Source: Archangium sp. (GTDB taxonomy: Bacteria; Myxococcota; Myxococcia; Myxococcales; Myxococcaceae). From it: a DNA stretch of 64,000 nt. The notes below the pieces were generated by a model. It saw only the letters and a list, made by a program, of their open reading frames with translations, was not told the origin of the DNA and made no database searches. Positions 26,341 to 34,339 of the stretch are shown in pieces (positions within the stretch are counted from its first letter, which is position 1; every line of letters begins with the position of its first letter). The stretch lies in assembly GCA_030695565.1 (NCBI GenBank), contig JAUYRZ010000116.1, positions 1 to 64,000 on the forward strand, in the 5' to 3' direction. The translations under genes were made by a program, and so were the position numbers.

Positions 26341-26727
26341 ATGGCTCGTATTGCAGGCGTTGATCTCCCGGTTCAGAAGCGAGTCGTCATCTCGCTCCAG
26401 TACATCTACGGGATCGGTTCGAAGACGGCCCAGACCATCGTCGAGGGTGCCGGCATCGACATGACCACCCGGACCAAGGATCTCACCGAAGAGCAGACCC
26501 GGAAGATCCGTGAGATCATCGAGGCGAACCACAAGGTTGAAGGTGACCTTCGCCGCGAAGTGACCATGAACATCAAGCGCCTGATGGACCTGGGCTGCTA
26601 CCGCGGTCTCCGTCACCGCAAGGGCCTGCCCGTTCGCGGCCAGCGCACCCACACCAACGCGCGTACCCGCAAGGGCCCGAAGCGTGGCGTGCAACGCGTC
26701 AAGCCGGCAGCTCCGGCGGCGAAGTAA
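26341..26727 (+). CDS. rpsM: 30S ribosomal protein S13
   Basis: 128 residues. [25 protein letters not shown] and the basic C-terminus ([23 protein letters not shown], positions about 92-114) are typical. S13 contacts S19 and the P-site tRNA. First gene of the alpha group with infA and rpmJ upstream. Confidence 0.97.
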   Translation: MARIAGVDLPVQKRVVISLQYIYGIGSKTAQTIVEGAGIDMTTRTKDLTEEQTRKIREIIEANHKVEGDLRREVTMNIKRLMDLGCYRGLRHRKGLPVRGQRTHTNARTRKGPKRGVQRVKPAAPAAK

Positions 26728-26748
26728 TCACCCAAACCTTCCACTAAG

Positions 26749-26764
26749 CCTCACGCGAGTGAGG
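26749..26764 (+). other. Perfect GNRA-loop hairpin between rpsM and rpsK
   Basis: CCTCAC, loop GCGA, GTGAGG: a 6-bp perfect stem closed by a GNRA tetraloop in the 65-nt gap before rpsK. No T run. A candidate RNA control or processing element. Confidence 0.5.
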
Positions 26765-26792
26765 TTGATCACCTGTAGGGCGGAAACCAACA

Positions 26793-27251
26793 ATGGCTGA
26801 AGAGACGACCACAGTACCTGCACCTGCCGCTGCCACTGCTCCCGCTGCTCCGGCGACCCCGGAAGCGGCTGGCGAGAAGAAGGCCAAGAAGAAGAACAAG
26901 AAGAACATCCTCAACGGGATCGTTCACATTCAGTCGACCTTCAACAACACGCTGATCACGTTCACCGACATCACGGGCAACGTCATCTCGTGGTCGTCGG
27001 CTGGTTCACGTGGCTTCAAGGGCTCGCGCAAGTCGACCCCGTTCGCGGCGCAGGTTGCGGCCGGCGACGCGGCGGCCAAGGCCATCGAGCACGGCATGAA
27101 GAACGTTCAGGTGCTGGTGAAGGGTCCTGGGTCAGGTCGTGAGTCGGCGCTCCGCGCGCTGGCCGCTGCCGGCCTCAAGATCTCGCTCATCCGCGACGTC
27201 ACCCCGATTCCCCACAACGGATGCCGGATGGCCAAGCGCCGTCGCGTCTGA
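26793..27251 (+). CDS. rpsK: 30S ribosomal protein S11 with Ala/Pro N-terminal extension
   Basis: 152 residues, about 23 more than usual, all at the N-terminus: an Ala/Pro/Thr stretch ([19 protein letters not shown]) followed by a Lys cluster ([10 protein letters not shown]). The core from [18 protein letters not shown] is standard, ending [15 protein letters not shown]11 forms part of the platform near the E site. Confidence 0.96.
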   Translation: MAEETTTVPAPAAATAPAAPATPEAAGEKKAKKKNKKNILNGIVHIQSTFNNTLITFTDITGNVISWSSAGSRGFKGSRKSTPFAAQVAAGDAAAKAIEHGMKNVQVLVKGPGSGRESALRALAAAGLKISLIRDVTPIPHNGCRMAKRRRV

Positions 27252-27289
27252 CCTGAACTCTTCTTCCAAAAGAAAACTGGAGACCGACT

Positions 27290-27916
27290 TTGGCTCGTTA
27301 CACCGCAAGCGTCTGCCGCATCTGCCGGCGTGAAAATCTCAAGATGTACCTCAAGGGCGACCGTTGCTACACGGACAAGTGCGCCATCGAGCGTCGCCCG
27401 TACCCTCCCGGCCAGCACGGCCAGGGTCGCGTGAAGTTCTCGAACTACGGCGTTCAGCTGCGCGAGAAGCAGAAGGTCAAGCGCATGTACGGCCTGCTCG
27501 AGAGCCAGTTCCGGGGCTACTTCCACCGCGCTGCGGCGGCCAAGGGCAAGACGGGCGAGACGCTCCTCCAGATGCTGGAGCTGCGCTTCGACAACGTCGT
27601 CTTCCGCATGGGCTTCGCTGACACCCGCGCTGAAGCGCGCCAGCTGGTTCGCCACGGTCACTTCACGGTGAACGGCAAGCGGGTCAACATTCCCTCGTTC
27701 TCGGTCAAGCCCGGCTCGGTGATCGAAGTGCACGAGAAGAGCAAGAAGATCCTCCGCATTCAGGAGGCCATCGAGACGGTCGATCGCCGCGGCATCCCCC
27801 AGTGGCTCGACGTCGACAAGAAGGGCCTCAAGGGCACGGTCCGCACGGTTCCGAACCGCGAAGACCTGACGATGCCCATCCAGGAGCAGCTGATCGTCGA
27901 GTTGTACTCGAAGTAA
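27290..27916 (+). CDS. rpsD: 30S ribosomal protein S4
   Basis: 208 residues, TTG start chosen because [20 protein letters not shown] is the family N-terminus, and GGAGA lies upstream. N-terminal zinc-type Cys residues (CRIC ... CYTDKC) are present, as in many S4 proteins. The S4 RNA-binding domain ([20 protein letters not shown], then [12 protein letters not shown]) is intact. S4 nucleates 30S assembly and represses the alpha operon in E. coli. Confidence 0.97.
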   Translation: MARYTASVCRICRRENLKMYLKGDRCYTDKCAIERRPYPPGQHGQGRVKFSNYGVQLREKQKVKRMYGLLESQFRGYFHRAAAAKGKTGETLLQMLELRFDNVVFRMGFADTRAEARQLVRHGHFTVNGKRVNIPSFSVKPGSVIEVHEKSKKILRIQEAIETVDRRGIPQWLDVDKKGLKGTVRTVPNREDLTMPIQEQLIVELYSK

Positions 27917-27941
27917 TCGGCTGGCTCTCCTGAGCTGACCT

Positions 27942-27974
27942 GGAGCAGGTCGCGCCTTCGGGCCGATCTGCTCC
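27942..27974 (+). other. Long TTCG-capped hairpin between rpsD and rpoA
   Basis: GGAGCAGGTCG pairs with CGATCTGCTCC (one G-T wobble) and an inner GCC/GGC with TTCG loop caps it. It lies in the 163-nt rpsD-rpoA gap, which has no gene. Only a broken T run follows (TTGCCGTTTC), so it is at most a weak terminator; it may tune rpoA expression relative to the ribosomal genes. Confidence 0.55.
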
Positions 27975-28079
27975 TTGCCGTTTCAAGACTTTGAAGTAAG
28001 CAGCACCACACTCTCATGAAGTCGTCCTCCCACCATCACGGTGGGTACGTTGGTGGCGGCTCGAACGAGGCAACACACA

Positions 28080-29123
28080 ATGGCTGACACGTCTCTGATT
28101 GCGAAGAACTGGCGCGACCTCATCAAGCCCCGGAAGATCGATGTCGACTCCGAGAGCACGGGCACCTACGGCAAGTTCGTCGCCGAGCCGCTCGAGCGCG
28201 GGTTTGGCACCACCATGGGCAACTCGCTTCGCCGCGTGCTGCTCTCGTCGCTGCAGGGCGCCGCGATCACCACCGTGAAGATCGAGGGCAACGGCGGGCT
28301 CGTGGAGCACGAGTTCACGACGATCCCCGAAGTGTCGGAAGACGTGACGGACATCGTGCTGAACCTCAAGGAAGTGCGTCTGCGCATGCACACCAACGAG
28401 GCCAAGACGATCCGCATCGAGGCCGAAGGCCCGAAGGACGTGAAGGCCGGCGACCTGATCACCGACGACCAGGTCGAAGTGCTCAACCCCGGTCACCACA
28501 TCTGCACGCTCGCTGAGGGCGGCAAGATTCGCATGGAGATCACCTGCCGCCGTGGCCGTGGTTACGTGCCCGCGCAGAACAACAAGGTCGCCGGTTCGCC
28601 CATCGGCGCCATCGCGATCGACTCGTTGTTCTCGCCCGTCTCGAAGGTCAACTACCTGGTGACCAACGCGCGCGTCGGTCAGCAGACCGACTACGACAAG
28701 CTCTCCCTCGAGGTGTGGACGGACGGTTCCGTCAGCCCCCAGGACGCCGTGGCCTACGCCGCGAAGATCATCAAAGAGCAGCTGACGGTGTTCGTGAACT
28801 TCGAGGAGTCGGAAGAGCCGACGGCCGTCGAGACCCCGATGCAGGAAGCGAAGCTCAACGAGAACCTCTTCCGCTCGGTCGACGAGCTGGAGCTCTCGGT
28901 GCGCAGCGCGAACTGCCTGCAGCAGGCGAACATCCGCACCATCGGTGACCTCGTTCAGAAGACGGAGGCCGAGATGCTCAAGACGAAGAACTTCGGCCGC
29001 AAGTCGCTCAAGGAGATCAAAGAGATCCTCGCCGAGATGGGTCTGTCGCTCGGCATGAAGCTCGAGAACTGGCCCCCCAAGACGGCGCCTGTCGCGCTGC
29101 CCCCGGCGGCTCCCCGCGTGTGA
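28080..29123 (+). CDS. rpoA: RNA polymerase alpha subunit
   Basis: 347 residues from ATG at 28080 ([17 protein letters not shown]); the in-frame extension upstream is not conserved. The N-terminal dimer domain ([20 protein letters not shown]) and the C-terminal domain ([35 protein letters not shown]) are both complete, with the short Pro/Ala tail common in myxobacteria. The C-terminal domain contacts UP elements and activators. Confidence 0.98.
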   Translation: MADTSLIAKNWRDLIKPRKIDVDSESTGTYGKFVAEPLERGFGTTMGNSLRRVLLSSLQGAAITTVKIEGNGGLVEHEFTTIPEVSEDVTDIVLNLKEVRLRMHTNEAKTIRIEAEGPKDVKAGDLITDDQVEVLNPGHHICTLAEGGKIRMEITCRRGRGYVPAQNNKVAGSPIGAIAIDSLFSPVSKVNYLVTNARVGQQTDYDKLSLEVWTDGSVSPQDAVAYAAKIIKEQLTVFVNFEESEEPTAVETPMQEAKLNENLFRSVDELELSVRSANCLQQANIRTIGDLVQKTEAEMLKTKNFGRKSLKEIKEILAEMGLSLGMKLENWPPKTAPVALPPAAPRV

Positions 29124-29160
29124 TTCACCTCGGGGGCATTTCGCTCCCGGGCTACAAAAT

Positions 29161-29220
29161 CTGATGGGGGAGGTCCTCCATCAGGTTACGTCCACCGGGT
29201 ACCTGGTACGGCCGCGGTGG
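29161..29220 (+). other. Structured leader of rplQ: two consecutive hairpins
   Basis: CTGATGG (29161-29167) pairs with CCATCAG (29178-29184), and CCACCG (29192-29197) with CGGTGG (29215-29220). Together they fill most of the rpoA-rplQ gap. No T run follows either. A candidate regulatory or processing leader. Confidence 0.45.
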
Positions 29221-29233
29221 TTGAAAGGCAGTC

Positions 29234-29647
29234 ATGGAACACAAGGTCGGCAATCGAAAGCTGCAGCGCACCACGGCTCACCGTCTTGCGATGCTCAAGA
29301 ACATGGTCACCTCGCTCATCGAGCACGAGCGCATCGTCACCACCGTCCCCAAGGCCAAAGAGGCCCGGAAGATGGCGGAGAAGGTCATCACCCTCGGTAA
29401 GAAGGGTGGGCTCAACAACGTGCGGCTCGCGCAGAAGATCGTGAACGAGCGCGTGTTGCTGCAGAAGATCTTCGGTGAGCTGAAGACCCGCTACGCGACC
29501 CGCAAGGGCGGCTACACGCGCCTGATGCGTGGTGGCTTCCGCAAGGGCGACGCGGCGGACATCGCGATCCTCGAGCTGGTGGACCGTCCTGAGAAGGCCG
29601 CTCCTGCAGACACCGCGGAAGCGAAGCCCGAAGAGAAGAAGCCGTAA
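29234..29647 (+). CDS. rplQ: 50S ribosomal protein L17
   Basis: 137 residues. The core (EHKVGNRKLQRTTAHRLAML, GGYTRLMRGGFRKGDAADIAILELV as positions about 94-118) is standard; a C-terminal Ala/Glu/Pro/Lys tail (ADTAEAKPEEKKP) is added. GAAAGGCAG precedes the ATG. Last gene of the superoperon. Confidence 0.97.
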   Translation: MEHKVGNRKLQRTTAHRLAMLKNMVTSLIEHERIVTTVPKAKEARKMAEKVITLGKKGGLNNVRLAQKIVNERVLLQKIFGELKTRYATRKGGYTRLMRGGFRKGDAADIAILELVDRPEKAAPADTAEAKPEEKKP

Positions 29648-29706
29648 GCTTCGTTTCTCCATGAGGGCGTTTGTTTTCCGCCCTCACTCGCAGCTTCAAT
29701 GAATCG

Positions 29707-29741
29707 GCCCTGGTTCCAGAAATGGAGCTGGGGCTTTTTTT
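29707..29741 (+). terminator. Rho-independent terminator closing the alpha operon
   Basis: GCCCTGGTTCCA (29707-29718), tetraloop GAAA, TGGAGCTGGGGC (29723-29734), then seven Ts. All 12 positions pair, with four G-T wobbles. A smaller hairpin (GAGGGCG 29663-29669 / CGCCCTC 29679-29685) lies just before it. It stands between convergent genes. Confidence 0.88.
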
Positions 29742-29753
29742 GTTCCGAAGGCC

Positions 29754-30407
29754 TTACTGAACGACGGCGCCGCCCCGAAGCAGGGGCACCTCGGCCTCGG
29801 GCTCCCGCACCTTCACCACGATGTCGCTGATCTGCAACGTGGCAGGCGCCCGTTTGCCGGCCTCGTCGAAGAGCACCGCGGGGGAGAGGGTGGCGTTGCC
29901 GCCTTCACCGGGCATCTGCGACATGGTCGAGCGGTAGGCGCCATTGACGAGGATCTCCACGTCGAGCCAGGTCTCGGTGCTCTCGTTCTTGATCATGTAG
30001 ACCGGCTTCACGCCGTCGCTGGCCACCACGAGCACCGCGCTGATGTCGTTGGTGGGGCCGGTGGAGGGGCAGGCCACGCCGAACGAGCCGATGGCCAGCA
30101 GGAACCACAGGCTGATCACCATCGCCTTGTATTTGAAGAACCGGTCCGAGTTCCGGAAGTCCTCGACCACTTCTCCCAGGATGGAGAAGGAGTTGAGCAG
30201 CGTGTCGGCCGCCCCTTCGCGAAGGCGCTTCGAGGTGATCTGCCGGTCTTCGGGCGCCAGCGGCTGGGCGCGCGCGGCGCTCTGAACGCTCTGCAGGCGG
30301 GGGCTGCTCACCGAAGGGCGCGGGGGCGGCGCCGAAGGGCGTGCAGGCCTGTCCAGCTCGAGCTCCGGCTCAGGGGAAGGGGGCTGCTTGCCGTCGAACT
30401 CGTTCAC
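29754..30407 (-). CDS. Single-pass membrane protein, unknown
   Basis: 217 residues from GTG at 30407, the first start after the upstream gene's stop at 30434. The N-terminal ~90 residues are Pro/Ser/Ala-rich (cytoplasmic). One membrane segment (AMVISLWFLLAIGSFGVACP) lies near residue 112, followed by an outer domain of beta strands (YMIKNESTETWLDVEILVNG). The pattern resembles an Ig-like periplasmic domain. Last gene of a four-gene minus-strand operon with two TPR proteins and PlsC. No family recognised. Confidence 0.7.
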   Translation of the reverse strand: MNEFDGKQPPSPEPELELDRPARPSAPPPRPSVSSPRLQSVQSAARAQPLAPEDRQITSKRLREGAADTLLNSFSILGEVVEDFRNSDRFFKYKAMVISLWFLLAIGSFGVACPSTGPTNDISAVLVVASDGVKPVYMIKNESTETWLDVEILVNGAYRSTMSQMPGEGGNATLSPAVLFDEAGKRAPATLQISDIVVKVREPEAEVPLLRGGAVVQ

Positions 30408-30433
30408 GCCCGGCAGTGTAGCCGAACGTCTCG

Positions 30434-31786
30434 TCAGCGGATCTTCAGTCGCGCCAGGGCGCGGGAGGCGATGGCGTTCTCGGGCTGGGCCTCGAGCACC
30501 TTGTTCAGCCACACGGTCGCCTCGGTGGAGGCCTGGTCTTTCTCGCTGTTCGACTTCGACCTGGTGAACCGTTCGGTGTGCAGCACCCCCAGGCGCAGCA
30601 TGAACTCGACGTTCTCCGGGTCTTTGTCGAGCACCACCTTGAGTTCCTTATCGGCGGCCGGCCAGTTGCCGTCGAGCTGGTACACCAGGGCGAGTTTGCC
30701 GCGGGCAGGGGCGCTCTCCGGTACCAGGCGCACGGCGATCTCGAAGTCTTTCTTCGCGGTCACGTAGTCCTGCCGGTTGAGGGCCGAGTCGCCCAGCTTG
30801 AGCCAGGCCTCGTCGAGCACGGGGTTGCGGTCGAGGGCCAGCTGGTAATGCTCCTCGGCGTTCCTGGTGCGTTGCCGGGTCTCGTAGATCTGGGCCAGGT
30901 AGAAGTGATTCTTCCCGTCGGCCGGGGCGAGTTCGATGGCCCGCTTGAGGGCCTCTACGCCACGGCCGGCGTCATCGAGGCGCGCCCAGGCCAGGCCGAG
31001 CAGGGCGTGAATGACGGCCTCGTCGGGGTGATCACGCAGCAGCTCCTCGAGCTGAACGATGGCCTGCTGGGGCACGTCGCCCACCTCGAGCCACTGAATG
31101 GCCTGCTCCAACTGGGCGCGGGCCGAGCGGGGAAGGGCGGAGAACGGATCGGCGATCTGATCCATCAAAGCGCGGGCGACCTTCACGTCAGCCGAGGTGG
31201 CGCCCTGCGTGACCACCGCGCGGATCGCTTCGACCGCGCCCGGGTTGTCGCCCGTGCGGTAACGCACCTTGGCCAGGGGGAGAAACCAGTTGGGGTGATC
31301 TCCGGCCTCTTTCACCGCGGCCTCCAGCTCGATGCGCGCAGGCTCGTACTGCTCCGACTCGAGCAGGGCGACGCCGAGGCGGTAGCGGAACTCGGGCTCA
31401 GCGGGGGCCAGGGCGGCGGCGCGTTTGAAGTTGGCGATGGCTGGGGCGCTCGCATCGGAGGCGCGGGCGAAGCGCACCAGGCCCTGCTGGTAGTGGCTCA
31501 GGGCGGTGTCTTGCGGGGCGAGGGTGGCGAGGAAGGCGTCGGCGGTGCCGCCCTTCACGTGGGCTTCGGCGACCAGGCGGGCGAGGGCGAGATCGGCAGG
31601 GGCCTTCTTCTGGAGCTCGACCAGCAGGGGCAGGGCCCTGGCGCCTTCACCTCGCTGGAGGAAGACCACCGCCTCTTCTCGCGGGGTGAGCTTTGCGCTG
31701 GCGCCGGTGGTGGTGACGCAGCCGGAGAAGAGGGCGAGGGCCAGCAGCAGCGAGGACACGGTGCTGAAGAAAAAAGGGCCCCCCAC
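30434..31786 (-). CDS. TPR-repeat lipoprotein
   Basis: About 450 residues from GTG 31786, chosen because GGPFFFSTVSSLLLALALFSGC is then a normal lipoprotein signal with lipobox FSGC. At least ten TPR-like units follow (LPLLVELQKKAPADLALARL, YRLGVALLESEQYEPARIEL, IHALLGLAWARLDDAGRGVE, KNHFYLAQIYETRQRTRNAE). The frame stays open to ATG 32068, which overlaps the plsC stop in ATGA; that start would put 94 residues before the signal peptide and across a repeat cluster, so either the gene has a long odd N-terminus or the ATG is a relic. Probably an envelope scaffold. Confidence 0.75.
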   Translation of the reverse strand: MGGPFFFSTVSSLLLALALFSGCVTTTGASAKLTPREEAVVFLQRGEGARALPLLVELQKKAPADLALARLVAEAHVKGGTADAFLATLAPQDTALSHYQQGLVRFARASDASAPAIANFKRAAALAPAEPEFRYRLGVALLESEQYEPARIELEAAVKEAGDHPNWFLPLAKVRYRTGDNPGAVEAIRAVVTQGATSADVKVARALMDQIADPFSALPRSARAQLEQAIQWLEVGDVPQQAIVQLEELLRDHPDEAVIHALLGLAWARLDDAGRGVEALKRAIELAPADGKNHFYLAQIYETRQRTRNAEEHYQLALDRNPVLDEAWLKLGDSALNRQDYVTAKKDFEIAVRLVPESAPARGKLALVYQLDGNWPAADKELKVVLDKDPENVEFMLRLGVLHTERFTRSKSNSEKDQASTEATVWLNKVLEAQPENAIASRALARLKIR

Positions 31787-31792
31787 CGTTCG

Positions 31793-31901
31793 CCTCGAGC
31801 GCACTCGAGAGGAACAGCCCGCACCCGCCCCCTCGAGCGGAGTCGAGGCACTTGCCGCACGAAGCGGAGCTGGCATCTCGACTGCGCTCGATGCGAACGG
31901 T
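31793..31901. repeat. Cluster of TCGA-core palindromic repeats
   Basis: Three short palindromes occur in a row: CTCGAGCGCACTCGAG (31795-31810 area), CTCGAGCGGAGTCGAG (about 31832-31847) and the element at 31874-31901 containing CTCGACTGCGCTCGAT. The last is an exact 28-bp inverted copy of 39386-39413. The cluster lies upstream of, or within, the 5' end of the TPR gene. Confidence 0.75.
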
Positions 31902-32064
31902 GCGCGTCTGTTCCTTCGGAGGAAATCGCCGGCGAAGCCGGTCTCTGCTCGGGAGGAACGGTCAAGGGCCCCCTCGGCTGCTCTCGGGGTGACCGGTGTG
32001 TTGAGCAGGGGGATGCCGGAGCGTCGAGACGCCACGTGTTGCGCGAGGACCGGCTGGACTGCAC

Positions 32065-32868
32065 TCATTCTTTGCTCCGCTCTTCCGCCGGTAGCGGGCC
32101 GCGTTCGGAAATACCCTCGAGGCCACGCGCCGCCACCGGGTCACTCTTGTCGCCCCCCAACCCGCCCATGGCGAGGCTCTGATCGATGATCTGATCGCGC
32201 ACCTCGCGAATCAGCAACTCGCGATCGTTCTCGAAGTGCTCCGGCGCGATGGGCTTGCCCACCCTGACCCGAATCGGCCCCGGCGTGATCTGCCACGAGT
32301 TCTTCGGCATCAACGCCCCCGAGCCCTCGATCGCCACCGGCACCACCGGCACCCGCGCCTTCATGGCCAGCGCAAACGGGCCCTTCTTGAACGGGTGCAC
32401 CTTGCAGTCATCACTGCGCGTGCCCTCGGGGAACACGATGATGCTGATGCCCCCGCGGATCTGCTCGCCGGCCTCATCGAGCGATCGCACGGCCTCGCGG
32501 TGATTGGCCCTGTCGACGAACACGAACTTCGCGGCCCACATGTACCAACCGAGCATCGGCACCCACTTGAGCTGCTTCTTCGCTACGAACCGGGTGTCGT
32601 ACGGCAGCGACATGAACAGGGTGGGGATGTCGATGGTGCTCTGGTGGTTGCTGACGAAGATGTACGACTGCTCTTTCGACAGGTTCTCCAGCCCCTGCAC
32701 CTCGAGCTTCGCGCCGCCGGCCCAGAGGAGCACGGGCGACCACCACTTCTGCACCACCACCATCGAGGCCGAGCGGTTGAAGGTGAGGATCATCGCGAGG
32801 AACGAGCAGACCCCCATCAAGAGGGTCCACACGATCGCCACCAACACACAGAAGACGTTCCGTACCAT
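32065..32868 (-). CDS. 1-acyl-sn-glycerol-3-phosphate acyltransferase, PlsC family
   Basis: 267 residues. A membrane segment at about 5-30, then NHQSTID (74-80, the HX4D catalytic motif) and FPEGTRS (146-152, glycerol-phosphate binding), followed by VPVVPVAIEGSGALMP. It adds the second acyl chain in phospholipid synthesis at the inner membrane. The C-terminal ~30 residues are not conserved. Eight nt separate it from the upstream TPR gene, and its stop overlaps an ATG downstream (ATGA). Confidence 0.92.
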   Translation of the reverse strand: MVRNVFCVLVAIVWTLLMGVCSFLAMILTFNRSASMVVVQKWWSPVLLWAGGAKLEVQGLENLSKEQSYIFVSNHQSTIDIPTLFMSLPYDTRFVAKKQLKWVPMLGWYMWAAKFVFVDRANHREAVRSLDEAGEQIRGGISIIVFPEGTRSDDCKVHPFKKGPFALAMKARVPVVPVAIEGSGALMPKNSWQITPGPIRVRVGKPIAPEHFENDRELLIREVRDQIIDQSLAMGGLGGDKSDPVAARGLEGISERGPLPAEERSKE

Positions 32869-32876
32869 TTGAGCGG

Positions 32877-33650
32877 TTACCTGATCACGAGCGCTTTGAA
32901 CTCCGGCGCGGCGCTCAAAAACGCGAACGCCGGGTCTGCTGCAACCTTCGAGGGGTTCCAGGCAGAGCCCGCGGCGGCACGAGCGGCGGAGAGGTGGAGA
33001 AGTGCATCGGTCTGCCGGCTCTGCGCGGCGGCGAGGCGGGCGAGGCCGTAGCTCCCCAGGGGAAGTTCAGGCCGTCGCCGTTGAAGACCTTCCAGCGTGC
33101 CTTGCGCGTCGCTGAAGCGGCGCAGCGCGATCTGCGCCGAGCCGACGAGGTACTCCGACTCGGGGTCGCCGGGCACCGCGGCGGCGGCTCGCTGGGCAGC
33201 GGTCAGGGCGGCAGCCGCGTCATCAGGCCCCCCCCGCGCCAACAACGCCCGGGCGAGCACCCGGTGGAAGGCCGCCGAGACGGGCGCGCGAAGCAGCAGC
33301 AACCGCTCGACCGCAGCCCCGGCATCGGCCCGCTCGAGATCGAGCTGCGCCAGGCTGCCCACCGCTTCTTCTTCAGTGGGGTCGATGGCCACCGCCGCCG
33401 ACCAGGCCGCCGCGGCTTCGTCTTGCAGGCCCAGCTCCCACAGGGCCACGCCGAGCTTGCAGTGGGCCGGGGCCGATTTCGGGTCGAGCTGGGTCGCTTC
33501 GGCCCACGCGGTGCGGGCGGCCTGCCACTTGCCGGCGCGAGCGGCCGCGTCACCGGCCTGAAGCTTCGCGTCGAGCGGCTTCTGACAAGCACACAGCGCA
33601 CACAGCGCGAAGGCGAGGAGCAGGCGGAACACGGCGGGCCGGTGTACCAC
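32877..33650 (-). CDS. TPR-repeat lipoprotein
   Basis: 257 residues, GTG start. FRLLLAFALCALCAC gives a lipobox (ALCAC) at about residue 22. TPR units follow (GDAAARAGKWQAARTAWAEATQLDP; AHCKLGVALWELGLQDEAAAAWSAAVAIDP, positions about 33-57 and 62-91), and the protein is very Ala-rich. First gene of the minus-strand operon with plsC. TPRs mediate protein binding; the partner is unknown. Confidence 0.85.
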   Translation of the reverse strand: MVHRPAVFRLLLAFALCALCACQKPLDAKLQAGDAAARAGKWQAARTAWAEATQLDPKSAPAHCKLGVALWELGLQDEAAAAWSAAVAIDPTEEEAVGSLAQLDLERADAGAAVERLLLLRAPVSAAFHRVLARALLARGGPDDAAAALTAAQRAAAAVPGDPESEYLVGSAQIALRRFSDAQGTLEGLQRRRPELPLGSYGLARLAAAQSRQTDALLHLSAARAAAGSAWNPSKVAADPAFAFLSAAPEFKALVIR

Positions 33651-33724
33651 GTCACCCCGCGGTCCACGCCGTCTGTGTCACAACGCTCGACTGCCGGTGT
33701 TTGCAGGAATAAACCCGTCGATTC

Positions 33725-34339
33725 GTGTCCGGGCAAAAGTTCATCGCCATCGCTGGAAACATCGGCGCCGGGAAGACCGAGCTGACGGCCTTCCTGTGCA
33801 GGAAGTACGGGCTCCAGCCCTTCTTCGAGCCGAACGACCAGAACCCCTATCTGGCCGATTTCTACAAGGACATGAAGACCTGGTCCTTCCGCAGCCAGAT
33901 CTTCTTCCTGACCCACAAGTTCCGGCTCCACCGGGAGCTGGAAAAACAGTCAGGGACCTCGATCCAGGACCGCACGATCTACGAAGACGCCGAGATCTTC
34001 GCGAAGAACCTCTTCCGTCAGCGGAACATCGATAAACGCGACTGGAAGACCTACTGGGAGCTGTATGAGACGGTCTCCTCGGCGCTCAAACCGCCCGATT
34101 TGATGATCTACCTGCGCTGCCCGGTGAAGACGTTGAAACAACGCATTCACCTGCGGGGCCGCAAGATGGAGAAAGACATTCCCACGGCGTACCTGAACCG
34201 CCTGAACGCCCTCTACGAAGACTGGTTCACCCGGTACAAGATGAGCCCGGTGTTGGTGCTGCCGACCGACACGCTCGACTACCTGACCAACCTCGTGGAT
34301 CGCGTCGACCTCTTTCGCCAGATCGAGAAACACCTGTGA
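33725..34339 (+). CDS. Deoxynucleoside kinase
   Basis: 204 residues, GTG start. P-loop GNIGAGKT (11-18), the substrate-site segment FFEPNDQNPYLADFYKD, and the DRT-type motif QDRTIYEDAEIF (the ERS-like motif of dGK/dAK enzymes) are present, as is the LID Arg cluster (QRIHLRGRKMEKD). It salvages deoxynucleosides, most likely purine ones, to monophosphates. Its stop overlaps the next start (GTGA). Confidence 0.88.
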   Translation: MSGQKFIAIAGNIGAGKTELTAFLCRKYGLQPFFEPNDQNPYLADFYKDMKTWSFRSQIFFLTHKFRLHRELEKQSGTSIQDRTIYEDAEIFAKNLFRQRNIDKRDWKTYWELYETVSSALKPPDLMIYLRCPVKTLKQRIHLRGRKMEKDIPTAYLNRLNALYEDWFTRYKMSPVLVLPTDTLDYLTNLVDRVDLFRQIEKHL

